Positions 42,061 to 51,000 of a stretch of DNA of 64,000 nucleotides are shown here, one piece after another. The notes beneath the pieces are model-generated. The model did no database searches and was not told where the DNA came from. It saw only the letters and a list, made by a program, of their open reading frames with translations. The stretch spans positions 2,232,001 through 2,296,000 of the forward strand of contig OY969721.1 of assembly GCA_963702175.1 (NCBI GenBank), given 5' to 3'. Source of the DNA: VRUE01 sp963702175 (GTDB taxonomy: Bacteria; Actinomycetota; Thermoleophilia; Solirubrobacterales; 70-9). Positions within the stretch are counted from its first letter, which is position 1. Each line of letters opens with the position of its first letter. A program made the position numbers and the translations under genes.

Positions 42061-42507
42061 ATGAGCACCCCTGACGCCACGCCGCCGCTGCCTCCCGACC
42101 CGCCCACGCCCGGCGATCGCGACAAGTCGGTCGCCGAGCTCGTCATCGATGTTTCAGAACGCGCCTCGACTCTGGTTCGCGAGGAGATCGAACTGGCCAA
42201 GACCGAGGTCTCCGAGAAGGTCGGCAAGCTGCTGCGCGGCTCGGTCGTGGGGATCGCGGCCGGCACCTTCGCCTTTCTCGCCCTGATCCTGGCGATGCAC
42301 GGTTTTGCCTGGCTGATCAACGACCTCTTCTTCGACGGCGAGACCTGGCCCGGCTTCTTCATCGAGGCGGCGCTCTTCCTGTTGGTCGCAGCAGGTGCCG
42401 GTTTCTTCGCCTACCGCTCGGTCCAGGCCGGCGCGCCGCCGGTGCCCGAGCAGGCGATCGAGGAGGCGAAGCGGACCAAGGAGATGCTGGAGGGAGTGGG
42501 CAAATGA
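42061..42507 (+). CDS. Holin-superfamily-III-like membrane protein
   Basis: A 148-residue protein with a Pro-rich N-terminus, an amphipathic helix (LVREEIELAKTEVSEKVGKL) and two membrane helices (GIAAGTFAFLALILAMHGFA; AALFLLVAAGAGFFAYRS). This is the phage-holin-type family found in actinobacterial chromosomes without a phage, function unknown. Overlaps the next gene by four bases. Confidence 0.82.
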   Translation: MSTPDATPPLPPDPPTPGDRDKSVAELVIDVSERASTLVREEIELAKTEVSEKVGKLLRGSVVGIAAGTFAFLALILAMHGFAWLINDLFFDGETWPGFFIEAALFLLVAAGAGFFAYRSVQAGAPPVPEQAIEEAKRTKEMLEGVGK

Positions 42508-42755
42508 GCACGCAGCCCGAGCCCGTGCGGCCCTCGACGGCAGGTGTGCCAGGTCGCTCCCCGGCGCAGATCCGTCAGGACATCGAGCTCCAACGCCGCG
42601 ACCTGAGCCACTCGGTCGAGCAACTACGCGGCCGTGTCGCCGAGCTCACCGACTGGCGCCGCCAGGTCCGCGAGCACCGCTCGCAGCTCGTAGTGGGCGC
42701 TGCGGTAGTGGGCTTTGCAGTAGGCGGCCTGATGATGCTGCGCCGCCGCCGCTAG
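42504..42755 (+). CDS. DUF3618 protein
   Basis: An 83-residue protein: PAQIRQDIELQRRDLSHSVE, then a basic coiled stretch (RVAELTDWRRQVREHRSQL) and one C-terminal membrane helix followed by RRRR. The pattern matches DUF3618. It forms one unit with the two small membrane proteins before it; an envelope-associated role is inferred. Confidence 0.82.
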   Translation: MSTQPEPVRPSTAGVPGRSPAQIRQDIELQRRDLSHSVEQLRGRVAELTDWRRQVREHRSQLVVGAAVVGFAVGGLMMLRRRR

Positions 42756-42756
42756 C

Positions 42757-43632
42757 TCATTCGAGAACTGCGGTAGAAACAGATCCGATGCCGAGCAGGC
42801 CGGGGCCGACGTGGGCGCCGAGCACGGCGCCGATCTCGGAGACGAAGACCGGCTCGCAGCCGAAGATCTCGCGACCGTCGTCGATCAGGCCCGCTGCGGT
42901 CTCGTCGTCCTGGATGTGCTGGACCACCCAGCCGTCGAGGCCGGACTCGTGGCGCTGGCGCGCGTAGTCGCGCAACCGCTCGATCGAGCGTGCACGGGTC
43001 CGTACTCGCTCGACCGGGGTGATCTCCTCCTCCAGGGTCAGGATCGGCTTGATCTTCAGCGCCGAACCAATCCAGGCGGCGGCGCCGCCGATCCGCCCGC
43101 CGCGGCGCAGGTACTCGAGGGTGTCGATCGCGAACCACATCTTCAGCTCCTCACGCGCCTGTTGGGCACGGGCTAGGACCACCTCAGCGTCGCCGCCGCC
43201 GGCTGCCGCCGCCGAGGCGGCGAGGGCGCTGAGGCCCATGCCACCGGCTGCCGAGCGAGAGTCGAAGACGTGGATGCGCTCGCCGCCCTTGTCCTCGGAG
43301 ATGAGGCGCTCGCGTGCCTGGTTCGCCGCCTCGCAGGTGCCGGAGATGCCGGCCGATATATGGACTGAGACGATTTCGCGCCCGGCTTCAAGCAGCGGCT
43401 CGTAGGCCGAGACGAAGTCGCCGATCGAGGGCTGTGACGTCGTCGCTCCTCCCTCGGAGGCGCGCAGGCGCTGGTAGAAGTCGGCGTAGTCGGAGATCTC
43501 CGACTCCGGCTCCTGGTGGCCGTCGATCGAGACGTAGAGGCTGATCATCTCGATGCCGCGCTCGGCGAGCAGCTCGGTGGGGAGGTACGCGGTCGTGTCG
43601 CAGACGACGGCGGTTGGGGTGTCAGCACTCAA
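42757..43632 (-). CDS. DegV-family fatty-acid-binding protein
   Basis: A 291-residue two-domain EDD-fold protein: VVCDTTAYLPTELL, ATTSQPSIGDFVSAYEPLL and ISAGISGTCEAANQA are the fatty-acid head-group segments, followed by IDTLEYLRRGGRIGGAAAWIG. DegV/FakB proteins present fatty acids to a kinase (FakA). No FakA is seen in this window. TTG start at 43632. Confidence 0.9.
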   Translation of the reverse strand: MSADTPTAVVCDTTAYLPTELLAERGIEMISLYVSIDGHQEPESEISDYADFYQRLRASEGGATTSQPSIGDFVSAYEPLLEAGREIVSVHISAGISGTCEAANQARERLISEDKGGERIHVFDSRSAAGGMGLSALAASAAAAGGGDAEVVLARAQQAREELKMWFAIDTLEYLRRGGRIGGAAAWIGSALKIKPILTLEEEITPVERVRTRARSIERLRDYARQRHESGLDGWVVQHIQDDETAAGLIDDGREIFGCEPVFVSEIGAVLGAHVGPGLLGIGSVSTAVLE

Positions 43633-43660
43633 GGCGGGGCGATTCTGGCAGACCTGCCGC

Positions 43661-43666
43661 TACACT
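43661..43666 (+). promoter_or_regulatory. Possible -10 box TACACT for erpA
   Basis: TACACT lies 8 bases before the GTG start of erpA, which has no ribosome binding site. If used, the mRNA would be leaderless. No good -35 is visible at 16-18 bases. Confidence 0.35.
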
Positions 43667-43673
43667 TTGTGAA

Positions 43674-44051
43674 GTGACGGATTCACCGACAGAGGCGATC
43701 GCCCTCACCGACAAGGCCGCCGAGAAGATCGGCGAGCTGCTCGGCTCCCAGCAGGACGCCGAGGGCCAGGCGCTTCGCGTCGCCGTCCGCGGCGGCGGCT
43801 GTTCCGGCTTCCAGTACGCGCTCGCCTTCGACCGCGCCAAGGATGACGACCACGTCTTTGAGGTCGACGGCGTCGCGGTGATCGTTGACAAGGTCAGCAT
43901 GCAGTTCGTCTTCGGCTCAGAGGTTGACTATGTCGAAGGACTTCAGGGTGCTGGCTTCCAGGTCAACAACCCGAACGTGGTTGCGGCCTGCGGCTGCGGA
44001 TCGTCTTTCCAAGTAAAGGACGACGCCGCAGCCGAGACGGCTGCCGTCTAG
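43674..44051 (+). CDS. erpA: Iron-sulfur cluster insertion protein (ErpA/HesB type)
   Basis: A 125-residue A-type Fe-S carrier. The three Cys ligands are in GGCSGFQY (about 41-48) and ACGCGSSF (about 105-112). It hands clusters to target enzymes. GTG start. It converges with grxD (stops overlap), so the two sides of this Fe-S group meet here. The C-terminal tail is Ala/Glu-rich. Confidence 0.92.
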   Translation: MTDSPTEAIALTDKAAEKIGELLGSQQDAEGQALRVAVRGGGCSGFQYALAFDRAKDDDHVFEVDGVAVIVDKVSMQFVFGSEVDYVEGLQGAGFQVNNPNVVAACGCGSSFQVKDDAAAETAAV

Positions 44052-44437
44052 CTGCCGTCGATCTGCAGCGGCGGTGACTGTGCCGGCGGTGCAGCCGGCG
44101 CGGCCACGACCTCGGGCTGCTCGACGCCGAGTGCCTCGGCCAGCTCGCCCGACTCAAACATCTCCTCGACGATGTCAGCCCCACCGAGCAGCTCGCCGTT
44201 GACGTAGAGCTGGGGGAAGGTCTGCCAGTCGGAGATCTCAGCGGTCACCTCGCGCAGCGGCTGCAGCGCCGGCAGTACGTCGATCGCCCCGTACTCGACG
44301 TCCATCGTGTCGAGCGCCTGGACGACCCGCATCGAGAAGCCGCAGCGCGGCGCTTCCGGGGTGCCCTTCATGAAGAGCAGCACCGGGTTGGCGGCGATCA
44401 GCTCCTCGACCTTCTGCTTCAGCTCGGCGTCGGCCAT
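44048..44437 (-). CDS. grxD: Monothiol glutaredoxin
   Basis: A 129-residue protein with the CGFS active site (C32) and KGTPEAPR, TFPQLYVNGELLGGADIV segments of Grx4-type glutaredoxins, which carry [2Fe-2S] clusters together with BolA proteins. ATG at 44437 is used; GTG at 44443 is possible. A Pro/Ala-rich tail of about 25 residues is additional. It is the last gene of fprA-bolA-grxD. Confidence 0.92.
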   Translation of the reverse strand: MADAELKQKVEELIAANPVLLFMKGTPEAPRCGFSMRVVQALDTMDVEYGAIDVLPALQPLREVTAEISDWQTFPQLYVNGELLGGADIVEEMFESGELAEALGVEQPEVVAAPAAPPAQSPPLQIDGS

Positions 44438-44450
44438 TGGCACAGAGTAG

Positions 44451-44684
44451 CTACCCCGGCGCCTGGGTCTTCAACGAGAGCGCGTGGATCGTCCCGTCGT
44501 CGAAGCGCTCCTTGACTGCGGTCTTGACCAGCCGGTGCTGGTCGATCCGGGAGAGTCCGTCGAACTGGGGGGCGGTGACGGTCGCCCGCAGGTGGTCGCC
44601 GGTGCCGGTTTCGTCGACGACCTCGACCTCGGCGCCCGGCAGCGCCGCCTCGATCATCGCCTCGATCTCCGTCAGGTCGGCCAC
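44451..44684 (-). CDS. bolA: BolA-family protein
   Basis: A 77-residue class II KH-like protein. EIEAMIEAALPGAEVEVVDE, then TVTAPQFDGLSRIDQHRLV and IHALSLKTQAPG follow the family; the His in DQHRLV and the C-terminal His are cluster-ligand candidates with the glutaredoxin. GTG start at 44684; the upstream open frame lies inside fprA. Its position between fprA and grxD supports a BolA-Grx Fe-S partnership. Confidence 0.92.
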   Translation of the reverse strand: MADLTEIEAMIEAALPGAEVEVVDETGTGDHLRATVTAPQFDGLSRIDQHRLVKTAVKERFDDGTIHALSLKTQAPG

Positions 44685-44688
44685 GAGC

Positions 44689-46095
44689 TCAGCTGGAGAC
44701 GCGCTCGCCGAGGGCGTCGAGCATCTCCTCGACGCGGACGAACTTGACGCGCGGGCGGCCGTGCGGCTCGCCACGTCCGACCTCGGCCTGGTCGATCGCC
44801 TGCCAGTCCTCGAAGCTGACGAAGCGGACCCCGCGCTCGCTGAGCAGGTCCTCGACCGCCGAGGGCTCGGGGCTCTCCGGGCTGAGCAGGGCCTGCGACT
44901 CGACATCGGCGAGCAGGTGCTGCACCGTCTCCAGGGCATCCTTCTTGTTGGTGCCGATCACGCCCGAAGGGCCGCGCTTGATCCAGCCGGCCGTGTAGTG
45001 CCCGACCTTGTGGCCGGCGTCGTGGGAGTCGAGTACGCGCCCGCCCTCGTTGAGGATCAGTCCGCGCTTCTCGTCGAAGGGGACGCCCTCGATCGGGACG
45101 CCGGTGTAGCCGACCGAGCGCAGCACCAGGCCGCACTCGAGCTCTTCGCGCTCGCCGCTGTCGCGGGCGCGCAGCGTGCCGCCTTCGTCGACTAGCTCGT
45201 TACGGCCGACCACCACCTTCTCGACCTTGCCGTCGCCCTGGATCTCGACCGGGGAGGCGAGGAAACGCAGGACGATCCGCTTGCACTTGCCCGCAGGCGT
45301 GCGTTGCGAGAACTCGCGCAGGGTCTCGACGTTGACCCGCGTCGTCTTGTTGGCCTCATCGGATTCGAGATAGGCGGCGCTCGCCGGGTCGAGCTCGACC
45401 TCGGCAGGATCGACGACCACGTCGGCGTCCTCCATCTCGCCGAGCTCCCTGATCTCCGGGTTGGTGAAGGCGGCCTGAGCGGGTCCACGGCGCCCGAGCA
45501 CGACGATCTCGCGGATCGCGCTGCGGTCGAGCGCCTCGATCGCGTGGTCGGCGGTGTCGGTCTGGCGCAGCTCGTGGTCGGTCAGCGCCAGCATCCGCGC
45601 AACGTCCATCGCCACGTTGCCGTTGCCGATCACGACCGCCCGCTCGCAGGAGAGGTCGAACTCCTCCTCGCAGTAGTCGGGGTGAGCGTTGTACCAGCCG
45701 ACGAAGGAGGTGGCGGCGTGGCTGCCGAGCAGCTCTTCGCCGGGGATGCCGAGCTGGCGGTCGGTCTCGCAGCCGACCGTGAAGACGATTGCGTGGTAGA
45801 GGCGCTCGAGGTCGGCGACCTCGATGTCATGACCGACCTTGACGTTGCCGAAGAAGCGGAAGCCCTCGCGGGCTGCGGTTTTCTCGTAGACGCGGATCAC
45901 CGACTTGATCTTCGGGTGGTCGGGGGCGACGCCGCCACGGACCAGGCCGAAGGGGGTGGGGAGGCGGTCGAAGAGGTCGACCTGGGCATGCGTTGCCTCG
46001 TCTTTGAGGATGTGCTCGGCGGCGTAGAAGCCGGAGGGGCCGGCGCCGACGATCGCGACGCGGACGGGATTGTCTGGGGTTCCGATCTTGGGCAT
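44689..46095 (-). CDS. fprA: Ferredoxin-NADP reductase, FprA type
   Basis: A flavoprotein of 468 residues in the adrenodoxin-reductase/FprA family. The FAD motif GAGPSGFYAAEHIL is at 17-30, PTPFGLVRGGVAPDHP at about 47-62, the NADP motif GNGNVAMDVAR at about 158-168, and HYTAGWIKRGPSGVIGTNK near the C-terminus. Passes electrons between NADPH and ferredoxin and here probably supplies Fe-S assembly. First gene of the operon with bolA and grxD. Confidence 0.94.
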   Translation of the reverse strand: MPKIGTPDNPVRVAIVGAGPSGFYAAEHILKDEATHAQVDLFDRLPTPFGLVRGGVAPDHPKIKSVIRVYEKTAAREGFRFFGNVKVGHDIEVADLERLYHAIVFTVGCETDRQLGIPGEELLGSHAATSFVGWYNAHPDYCEEEFDLSCERAVVIGNGNVAMDVARMLALTDHELRQTDTADHAIEALDRSAIREIVVLGRRGPAQAAFTNPEIRELGEMEDADVVVDPAEVELDPASAAYLESDEANKTTRVNVETLREFSQRTPAGKCKRIVLRFLASPVEIQGDGKVEKVVVGRNELVDEGGTLRARDSGEREELECGLVLRSVGYTGVPIEGVPFDEKRGLILNEGGRVLDSHDAGHKVGHYTAGWIKRGPSGVIGTNKKDALETVQHLLADVESQALLSPESPEPSAVEDLLSERGVRFVSFEDWQAIDQAEVGRGEPHGRPRVKFVRVEEMLDALGERVSS

Positions 46096-46106
46096 TGGAA
46101 GCTCGA

Positions 46107-46123
46107 TTTACCGTGCCGGTAAA
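46107..46123. promoter_or_regulatory. Inverted repeat upstream of fprA
   Basis: TTTACCG and CGGTAAA around TGC, 12 bases before the fprA ATG. The position suits a repressor site for the fprA-bolA-grxD operon. The regulator is unknown. Confidence 0.5.
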
Positions 46124-46293
46124 CGCGAGCGGGAAAGGATAGGGAAGCCCCGCTGGGAGTAGCCGGTCGCTCATCTCAGTGCGGGTGCTTCGAACTCCGC
46201 TCGGATCATCTGGCGTGAGGAGGTTTGCCTTCTCGTTAATGCGGGAAGGGAGAGGATCGAAGTGCTAAAAATTATCAATTTACTTAATTTTAG

Positions 46294-46322
46294 TTGATTT
46301 TCTGACAAGAATCGGGTAGTTT
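46294..46322 (+). promoter_or_regulatory. Promoter of TTA-rich paralog 2
   Basis: TTGATT (46294-46299), a 17-bp spacer and TAGTTT (46317-46322), in the most AT-rich stretch of the window, about 110 bases before the gene. The leader it would make contains the conserved hairpin. Confidence 0.5.
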
Positions 46323-46405
46323 AGGTCGCCCAGGGGTTGGGCAACACAAACGGCCGATGGCCATGCCGCTCTCAGTGCCGTCGGTGCTGACTCGTTACTC
46401 AATGT

Positions 46406-46422
46406 CGGCGGGGAACCCGCCG
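46406..46422 (+). promoter_or_regulatory. Leader hairpin of paralog 2
   Basis: CGGCGGG, loop GAA, CCCGCCG, ending right before the AAAGGGAG ribosome binding site. The equivalent hairpin at 55858-55872 has GGCGGA/TCCGCC: the sixth pair changed from G-C to A-T on both sides, a compensatory change. Confidence 0.6.
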
Positions 46423-46439
46423 GAAAGGGAGAAATCAAA

Positions 46440-47114
46440 GTGAGACTCATAAAGACGTTCGGGCTCGCTGCTATCGCAGCGGTTGCCGCGATGGCATTCG
46501 TCGGCGCTTCGTCAGCGATGGCGACAGGACACACGGCCCTGTGTAAAACACATGAAGATCCGTGTGCCGAAGCAAATCTAGTGAAAAACATTCACATGCA
46601 AGCAGGAACCACGATACTGAAAACAAGTCTCGCTACCGTTTTATGCTTAAAATCGTCAGCGGTAGCTCACGCCGAGCACGGAGGATTAAGTTTATTATTA
46701 GTAATAGAACATCCAAGCGGAGAAAAATTAACAATTATTGATCCACTTGGATTCCAAGTCTTAACATTGACCTGGGAAAACTGCGGCACCAATGCAGCCC
46801 ACAATAACTGCACGGTGACAAATCTAAAATTGCCCTTAATCGATCTATTAAAAACAGCATTAAACTTAGGAACAGCGACAGTTTTAGGGGCTGAAGTCTT
46901 AGTCAATTGCGTCGGCATCCTGCATTGCGTCTATGGCGGTAAAGAAATCACAGGATTCAACGTTGAAGGCGCATTACACACTGCAGGAGCAGGCCACGGC
47001 ATGTTCACCGCAAATGAACTGTCGGTCCCCAATGTGGGAGGTCTCCTCTGTCCGTCAACCTCGAAATGGACTGCTTTATACGAACCGTTAGAACACATCT
47101 TCGGCAGCTCTTGA
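46440..47114 (+). CDS. TTA-rich secreted protein, paralog 2
   Basis: A 224-residue exported protein, GTG start, signal peptide FGLAAIAAVAAMAFVGASSAMA. The mature part has paired Cys positions (LCKTHEDPC, LTWENCGTNAAHNNC, VNCVGILHCVYGG, GLLCPSTSKWTALY). It matches the gene at 55890 closely and that at 36674 more distantly. Codon use is striking: I count 17 TTA leucine codons and many A- or T-ending codons in the middle, while the signal peptide and both ends are GC-rich. Function unknown. Confidence 0.82.
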   Translation: MRLIKTFGLAAIAAVAAMAFVGASSAMATGHTALCKTHEDPCAEANLVKNIHMQAGTTILKTSLATVLCLKSSAVAHAEHGGLSLLLVIEHPSGEKLTIIDPLGFQVLTLTWENCGTNAAHNNCTVTNLKLPLIDLLKTALNLGTATVLGAEVLVNCVGILHCVYGGKEITGFNVEGALHTAGAGHGMFTANELSVPNVGGLLCPSTSKWTALYEPLEHIFGSS

Positions 47115-47133
47115 GGCCGTCTAGGTAAGAGCA

Positions 47134-47169
47134 GCACGGCCGCCCCGGACGGATCCGGGGCGGCCGTGC
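47134..47169. terminator. Hairpin after paralog 2
   Basis: A perfect 15-bp stem (GCACGGCCGCCCCGG and its complement at 47155-47169) with a six-base loop ACGGAT, 20 bases after the stop. The hairpin at 56545-56580 has the same stem and loop length with different bases. Confidence 0.75.
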
Positions 47170-47349
47170 CTCATCATGGTACGAGATAGGGAGTTGACAA
47201 GAACGATTAGGTTTTCTACGCTAGCCACAACGGATAAAGGTGGTGCCCCGGGTGGCAGGGAATAGGAGATGGAGAGGTGCGAGGCGTGCGTGCCGGAATG
47301 GTGTCGCCTCTCACAGCACCATGGGGCCCCGCCCTGAGAGGGAGGAGAC

Positions 47350-48078
47350 ATGCTGATGCTTTCGATTCTTAGAGGCCGCCTCGGCGTTCCGGGCGTCGTC
47401 TCGGTTGCGGCGCTCGTCTTCGCGATGACCGGCAGCGCCTTCGCTGCCAAATATTTGATCACCTCGACGAAACAGATCAGCCCCAGCGTGCTTAAGAAGC
47501 TGAAGGGCAAAGCAGGACCCCAAGGTCCCCAGGGCTCGGCAGGCGCTCAGGGCCCGGTCGGTCCCGCAGGGTCTGCTGGCGCCAACGGCCAACCCGGCGA
47601 AAAAGGCGCGACGGGGGCAACCGGTGCGTCCGGAGCGCCTGGCGCCACAGGAGCGCCTGGCGCCACAGGAGCGCCTGGCGAAACAGGCGCGACCGGGCCG
47701 ACTGGGGAGTTTGACTTCGGCACGCTTCCATCCGGCGCGACCGAGACTGGAACTTGGGCAGGAGTGGGGGAAACAGCAACCACCGCGTCGATCTCTTTCA
47801 CGATCCCGCTCGCAGATGACCTCGAAGAATCAAACACCATCATAGTTCTGTCCGCAGAAACGAATGAAAATTGCGATGACGGTTCCGATCCGGCCCCCAG
47901 CGCGGCACACCCGGAGGCGGACGAAGGGTTCCTCTGCGTCTTCCAGGGTGGGTTTGGTACTCCGCTGAACATCGGCAATCCCGTTGGGGGATTGGGAGCC
48001 GCGACGGCTGGGGCAACCGTGACCGCGGAAACGTTCTTCGGTCGGGCAACTGGGACCTGGGCGGTTACGGCCCCATAG
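47350..48078 (+). CDS. Collagen-like exported protein
   Basis: A 242-residue protein. The signal peptide or anchor is VVSVAALVFAMTGSAFAA, followed by YLITSTKQISPSVLKKL, a common lead-in of actinobacterial collagen-like proteins. About 22 Gly-X-Y triplets come next (GPQGPQGSAGAQGPVGPAG and so on, ending GATGPTGE). A C-terminal globular beta-rich domain of about 120 residues has one Cys pair (NENCDDG, FLCVFQGG). The triplets could form a triple-helical stalk presenting the head domain. AGGGAGGAG before the ATG. Function unknown. Confidence 0.85.
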   Translation: MLMLSILRGRLGVPGVVSVAALVFAMTGSAFAAKYLITSTKQISPSVLKKLKGKAGPQGPQGSAGAQGPVGPAGSAGANGQPGEKGATGATGASGAPGATGAPGATGAPGETGATGPTGEFDFGTLPSGATETGTWAGVGETATTASISFTIPLADDLEESNTIIVLSAETNENCDDGSDPAPSAAHPEADEGFLCVFQGGFGTPLNIGNPVGGLGAATAGATVTAETFFGRATGTWAVTAP

Positions 48079-48099
48079 CGGTCAGGTCGTTGCCCGGAG

Positions 48100-51000
48100 A
48101 TGATTCCCATGCTCAAAGGCCAGCAGGCTCGGACGGCGGGCGGTAAGGTCGTCCGGGCCTGGGCCCGGCGCTCCAGCGGCGCGGCCGGAGCCGCCCTCGC
48201 GCTCTTGCTCCTCGCCTTTGCCTCACCAGCTCTTGCGGGCCCTCCAACGCACCTGCACAAGCCTGTACTCGATATCACCGGCTTCGACCACGCCTGCGGC
48301 GCCGCAGTCGACTCGGAGGGCGACATCTACGTCGCAAGCGCCGGCGAGGCGAAAATCAGGATCTTCGATCTTGCCCACACCGAACTGACCTCGATATCGA
48401 ACGCCAACGAACCCTGCGGCCTCGCCGTTGACAGCAAAGGCAACCTCTACGTCTCCGAGAAGGCCACAGGCAAAGTCGTCCGCTACGCCCCCAACTCCTA
48501 CCCCTTCTCCGGAACCCCCATCTACGGCGCCCCGGTCACGATCGACTCGAGCGGAGAAGTCGAGGGGATCTCGGTCGATCCCTTTGACGACCGGCTGTAC
48601 GTCGCCAAGGGTAGCCGCATCGATACCTATGACTCAGAAGGGAGGCTCGGCATCGACGAGGCGCAGCGGGTGCTGGTGTTCGAAGCTACCGGGGGAACCT
48701 TCAAACTCACCTTCGAAGGCCAGGAAACCGGCCCTATCGCATGGGACGCCAGCCACGTCGAAGTGCAGGCAGCCCTCGAAGCCCTAACGACGATCGGCGC
48801 CGGCAGTGTCTCGGTTACGCAGGGACCCAATGCCGGCAACCCACGAGACCACCTTGTTACCTTCAAAGGCGCGCTGGGCCAAACCGATGTCGAAGCGCTC
48901 ACCGCCGACACCTCCAACCTAACCGGCGGTTCAAACCTCCTCATCCTCCAAGAGGTGACCAAGGGCTTCAGCGGCGAGATTGGCAAAGGTGACCTCAGCG
49001 AAGCAACCGGTGTCGCCGCCTACACCTACAAAGTCGGCAGTGAAAAAGCCGATCGCTACGTCTTCGCCGCCGACGCCGCCACCGACCAGGTCAAGATCTT
49101 CGGAAGCAGCAATATCCGAACGCTGAAACTCCGCAGGACGATCGACGGACCGAAACCGGGAGAAGACTTCGGCTTCGGTCCTGCAGGCGCCTACATTGCC
49201 GTCGATCCTGGGAACCGGAACGTCGCAGGCAAATGCGCCTCGATCGACGAACAGGCATGCACGGCCGGCCACTTCCTCGTCTACGATGACGCCCATGCGG
49301 CGGTCGAGGTGTTCGAGGCCAACGGGGAACACCTCACCCAGATACCTTCGCCCGAACCGCCCTTCTCCTTCGAAGACGCAGAGCCCACCGCGATAGCCGT
49401 CGATCGCTCCAGCGGCTCCAACGACGGGACGATCTACGTAACCTCTGGCGCCGGGCCGGGCGCCGCGCTGCTCGCCTTCGGTCCCCTTGCGGCTCCCAGC
49501 CGCCCACCGCTCCCCGAGCTCTCCAATGTGCTCCCAGCCGCCCGGGCTGTTGCCACCGACTCCGAAGGAAACGTCTACGTGGCCGCAGGGCCGCTGGTCC
49601 ACGTCTACGGCCCGAATGGCGAAGAGATCGAAGTCGGACCCGCAGGAAAAGGGATCCCAACCGAAACGGCTCCCCTCGACCTCGCCGTCGACTCCACCTG
49701 CAAGGTCTACATGCTGTTCAGGACCGGCAATGAACCCGAGCAGGAAAAGGTGCAGTCCTACACGCCAACCTCCTGCCCGCCCAAAGATGGGACGCAATAC
49801 AGCGGCCCTGCCCCGGTCGCCGACGGGAACAGCTTCCCCGAACCGCCGACGAGCGTGACCGCGATCGGGGTCAACCCGGCGAATGACCACATCTTCGTCA
49901 CCAGCTCCAATCCCGCTCGAGTGATCGAGCTCGGCTCGGCGGCAGAAGGATCGCCGGTCCTCGACCCCTGCTTTGCCTGCAGCCTGTCGCTCGAAAACGT
50001 GGAGGACATCGAAGCCTACGGAGCCAACGGCAACGTCTACATATCCCAGTTCAACAACGGAATCTGGGTCGTCAACCAGGACGGGACTGAAGTCTTCGCC
50101 CGGATCGGCGGGGGCGGCAGCCTCGAGGGACCGTTCGTCGGTCCTACCGGGGCGACCGCAGTGGACCAGTCCAATGGCCATGTCCTCGTCTTCCGCAACC
50201 CGCGCGGGGCTGCCGAAGAGTACGACGCATCAGGCGCCTTCGTCACCGAGTTCGCATTTCCGGCACCCGAAGACTTCTCGACGGGGATCACCAGGGATTA
50301 CCGCATCGCGATCGACAACTCCGGCGGCCCGGCCGGCGGCAATGCCTACGTCGCCTTCGACGACACCAAGGCGAACACACCCGACCTCTGGGCCTTCGGA
50401 CCCCTTTCCTACGGCGAACCGCCGTTCGCCTTGACCGGCATCGCAAGCGGCCTGGGCGCCGGCAGCGCCACCCTGCACGGCAGCGTCAACCCGCGCGGCG
50501 TCGAACTCGAAAGCTGCAGCTTCGAATACCTCACCGATGCCCAATACCTCTCCAACGGCGAGACCTTTACCGGCGCCGCCTCGGAGGAATGCGCGGAGAG
50601 CCCCGCCGAAATCGGCAAAGGCACCGGCCCCGTCGCGGTACACGCCGACATCGGCGGCCTCGATCCCGATGCGCGCTACCGCTTTCGCCTCTTCGCCGAG
50701 AACAAATACGGCGCAAGCGAAGGCAAAGCCGGCCTCTTCGGCCCGCCGCTGCTCACCACCAAGACCGCCCTGCCAATCCTCTACGAAGAAGCGACCCTGC
50801 GGGCGGAGATCGACCCCTCGGGCCTTGCGACGAAATACCACTTCGAGTACGGCACGAGCGAAGCCTACGGCCAGAGCACGCCCGTAACGGAACTTCCGCC
50901 AGGCGACGGCAGCGTCGCGATCGAGGTCCCGCTGACCGGCCTGGCCGAAGGGACGAAATACCACTTCCGCATCGTCGTCGAGAACGAAGCGAAGACAGTG

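Larger units (their letters stand above)
46096..46439. other. Intergenic region with AT-rich promoter and decayed leader
   Basis: Holds the fprA upstream repeat; a stretch at 46233-46297 resembling the leader of the gene at 46440 (CTCGTTAATGCGGGAAGGGAGA, here in part) followed by a 12-codon frame GTG...TGA (46262-46297); and an AT-rich promoter. No other gene is seen. Confidence 0.5.

Noticed and set aside
42061..42755. Prophage remnant suggested by the holin-like gene
   Set aside because: The set of small membrane proteins is a known chromosomal cluster in actinobacteria; no endolysin, capsid or integrase genes are nearby.
47630..47695. Tandem DNA repeats as CRISPR or minisatellite
   Set aside because: The short 18-bp repeats encode Gly-X-Y triplets in frame and have no spacers.
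48931..50181. 416-codon minus-strand frame within the large exported protein gene
   Set aside because: Shadow frame; the plus strand has a signal peptide, propeller repeats and consistent codon bias.
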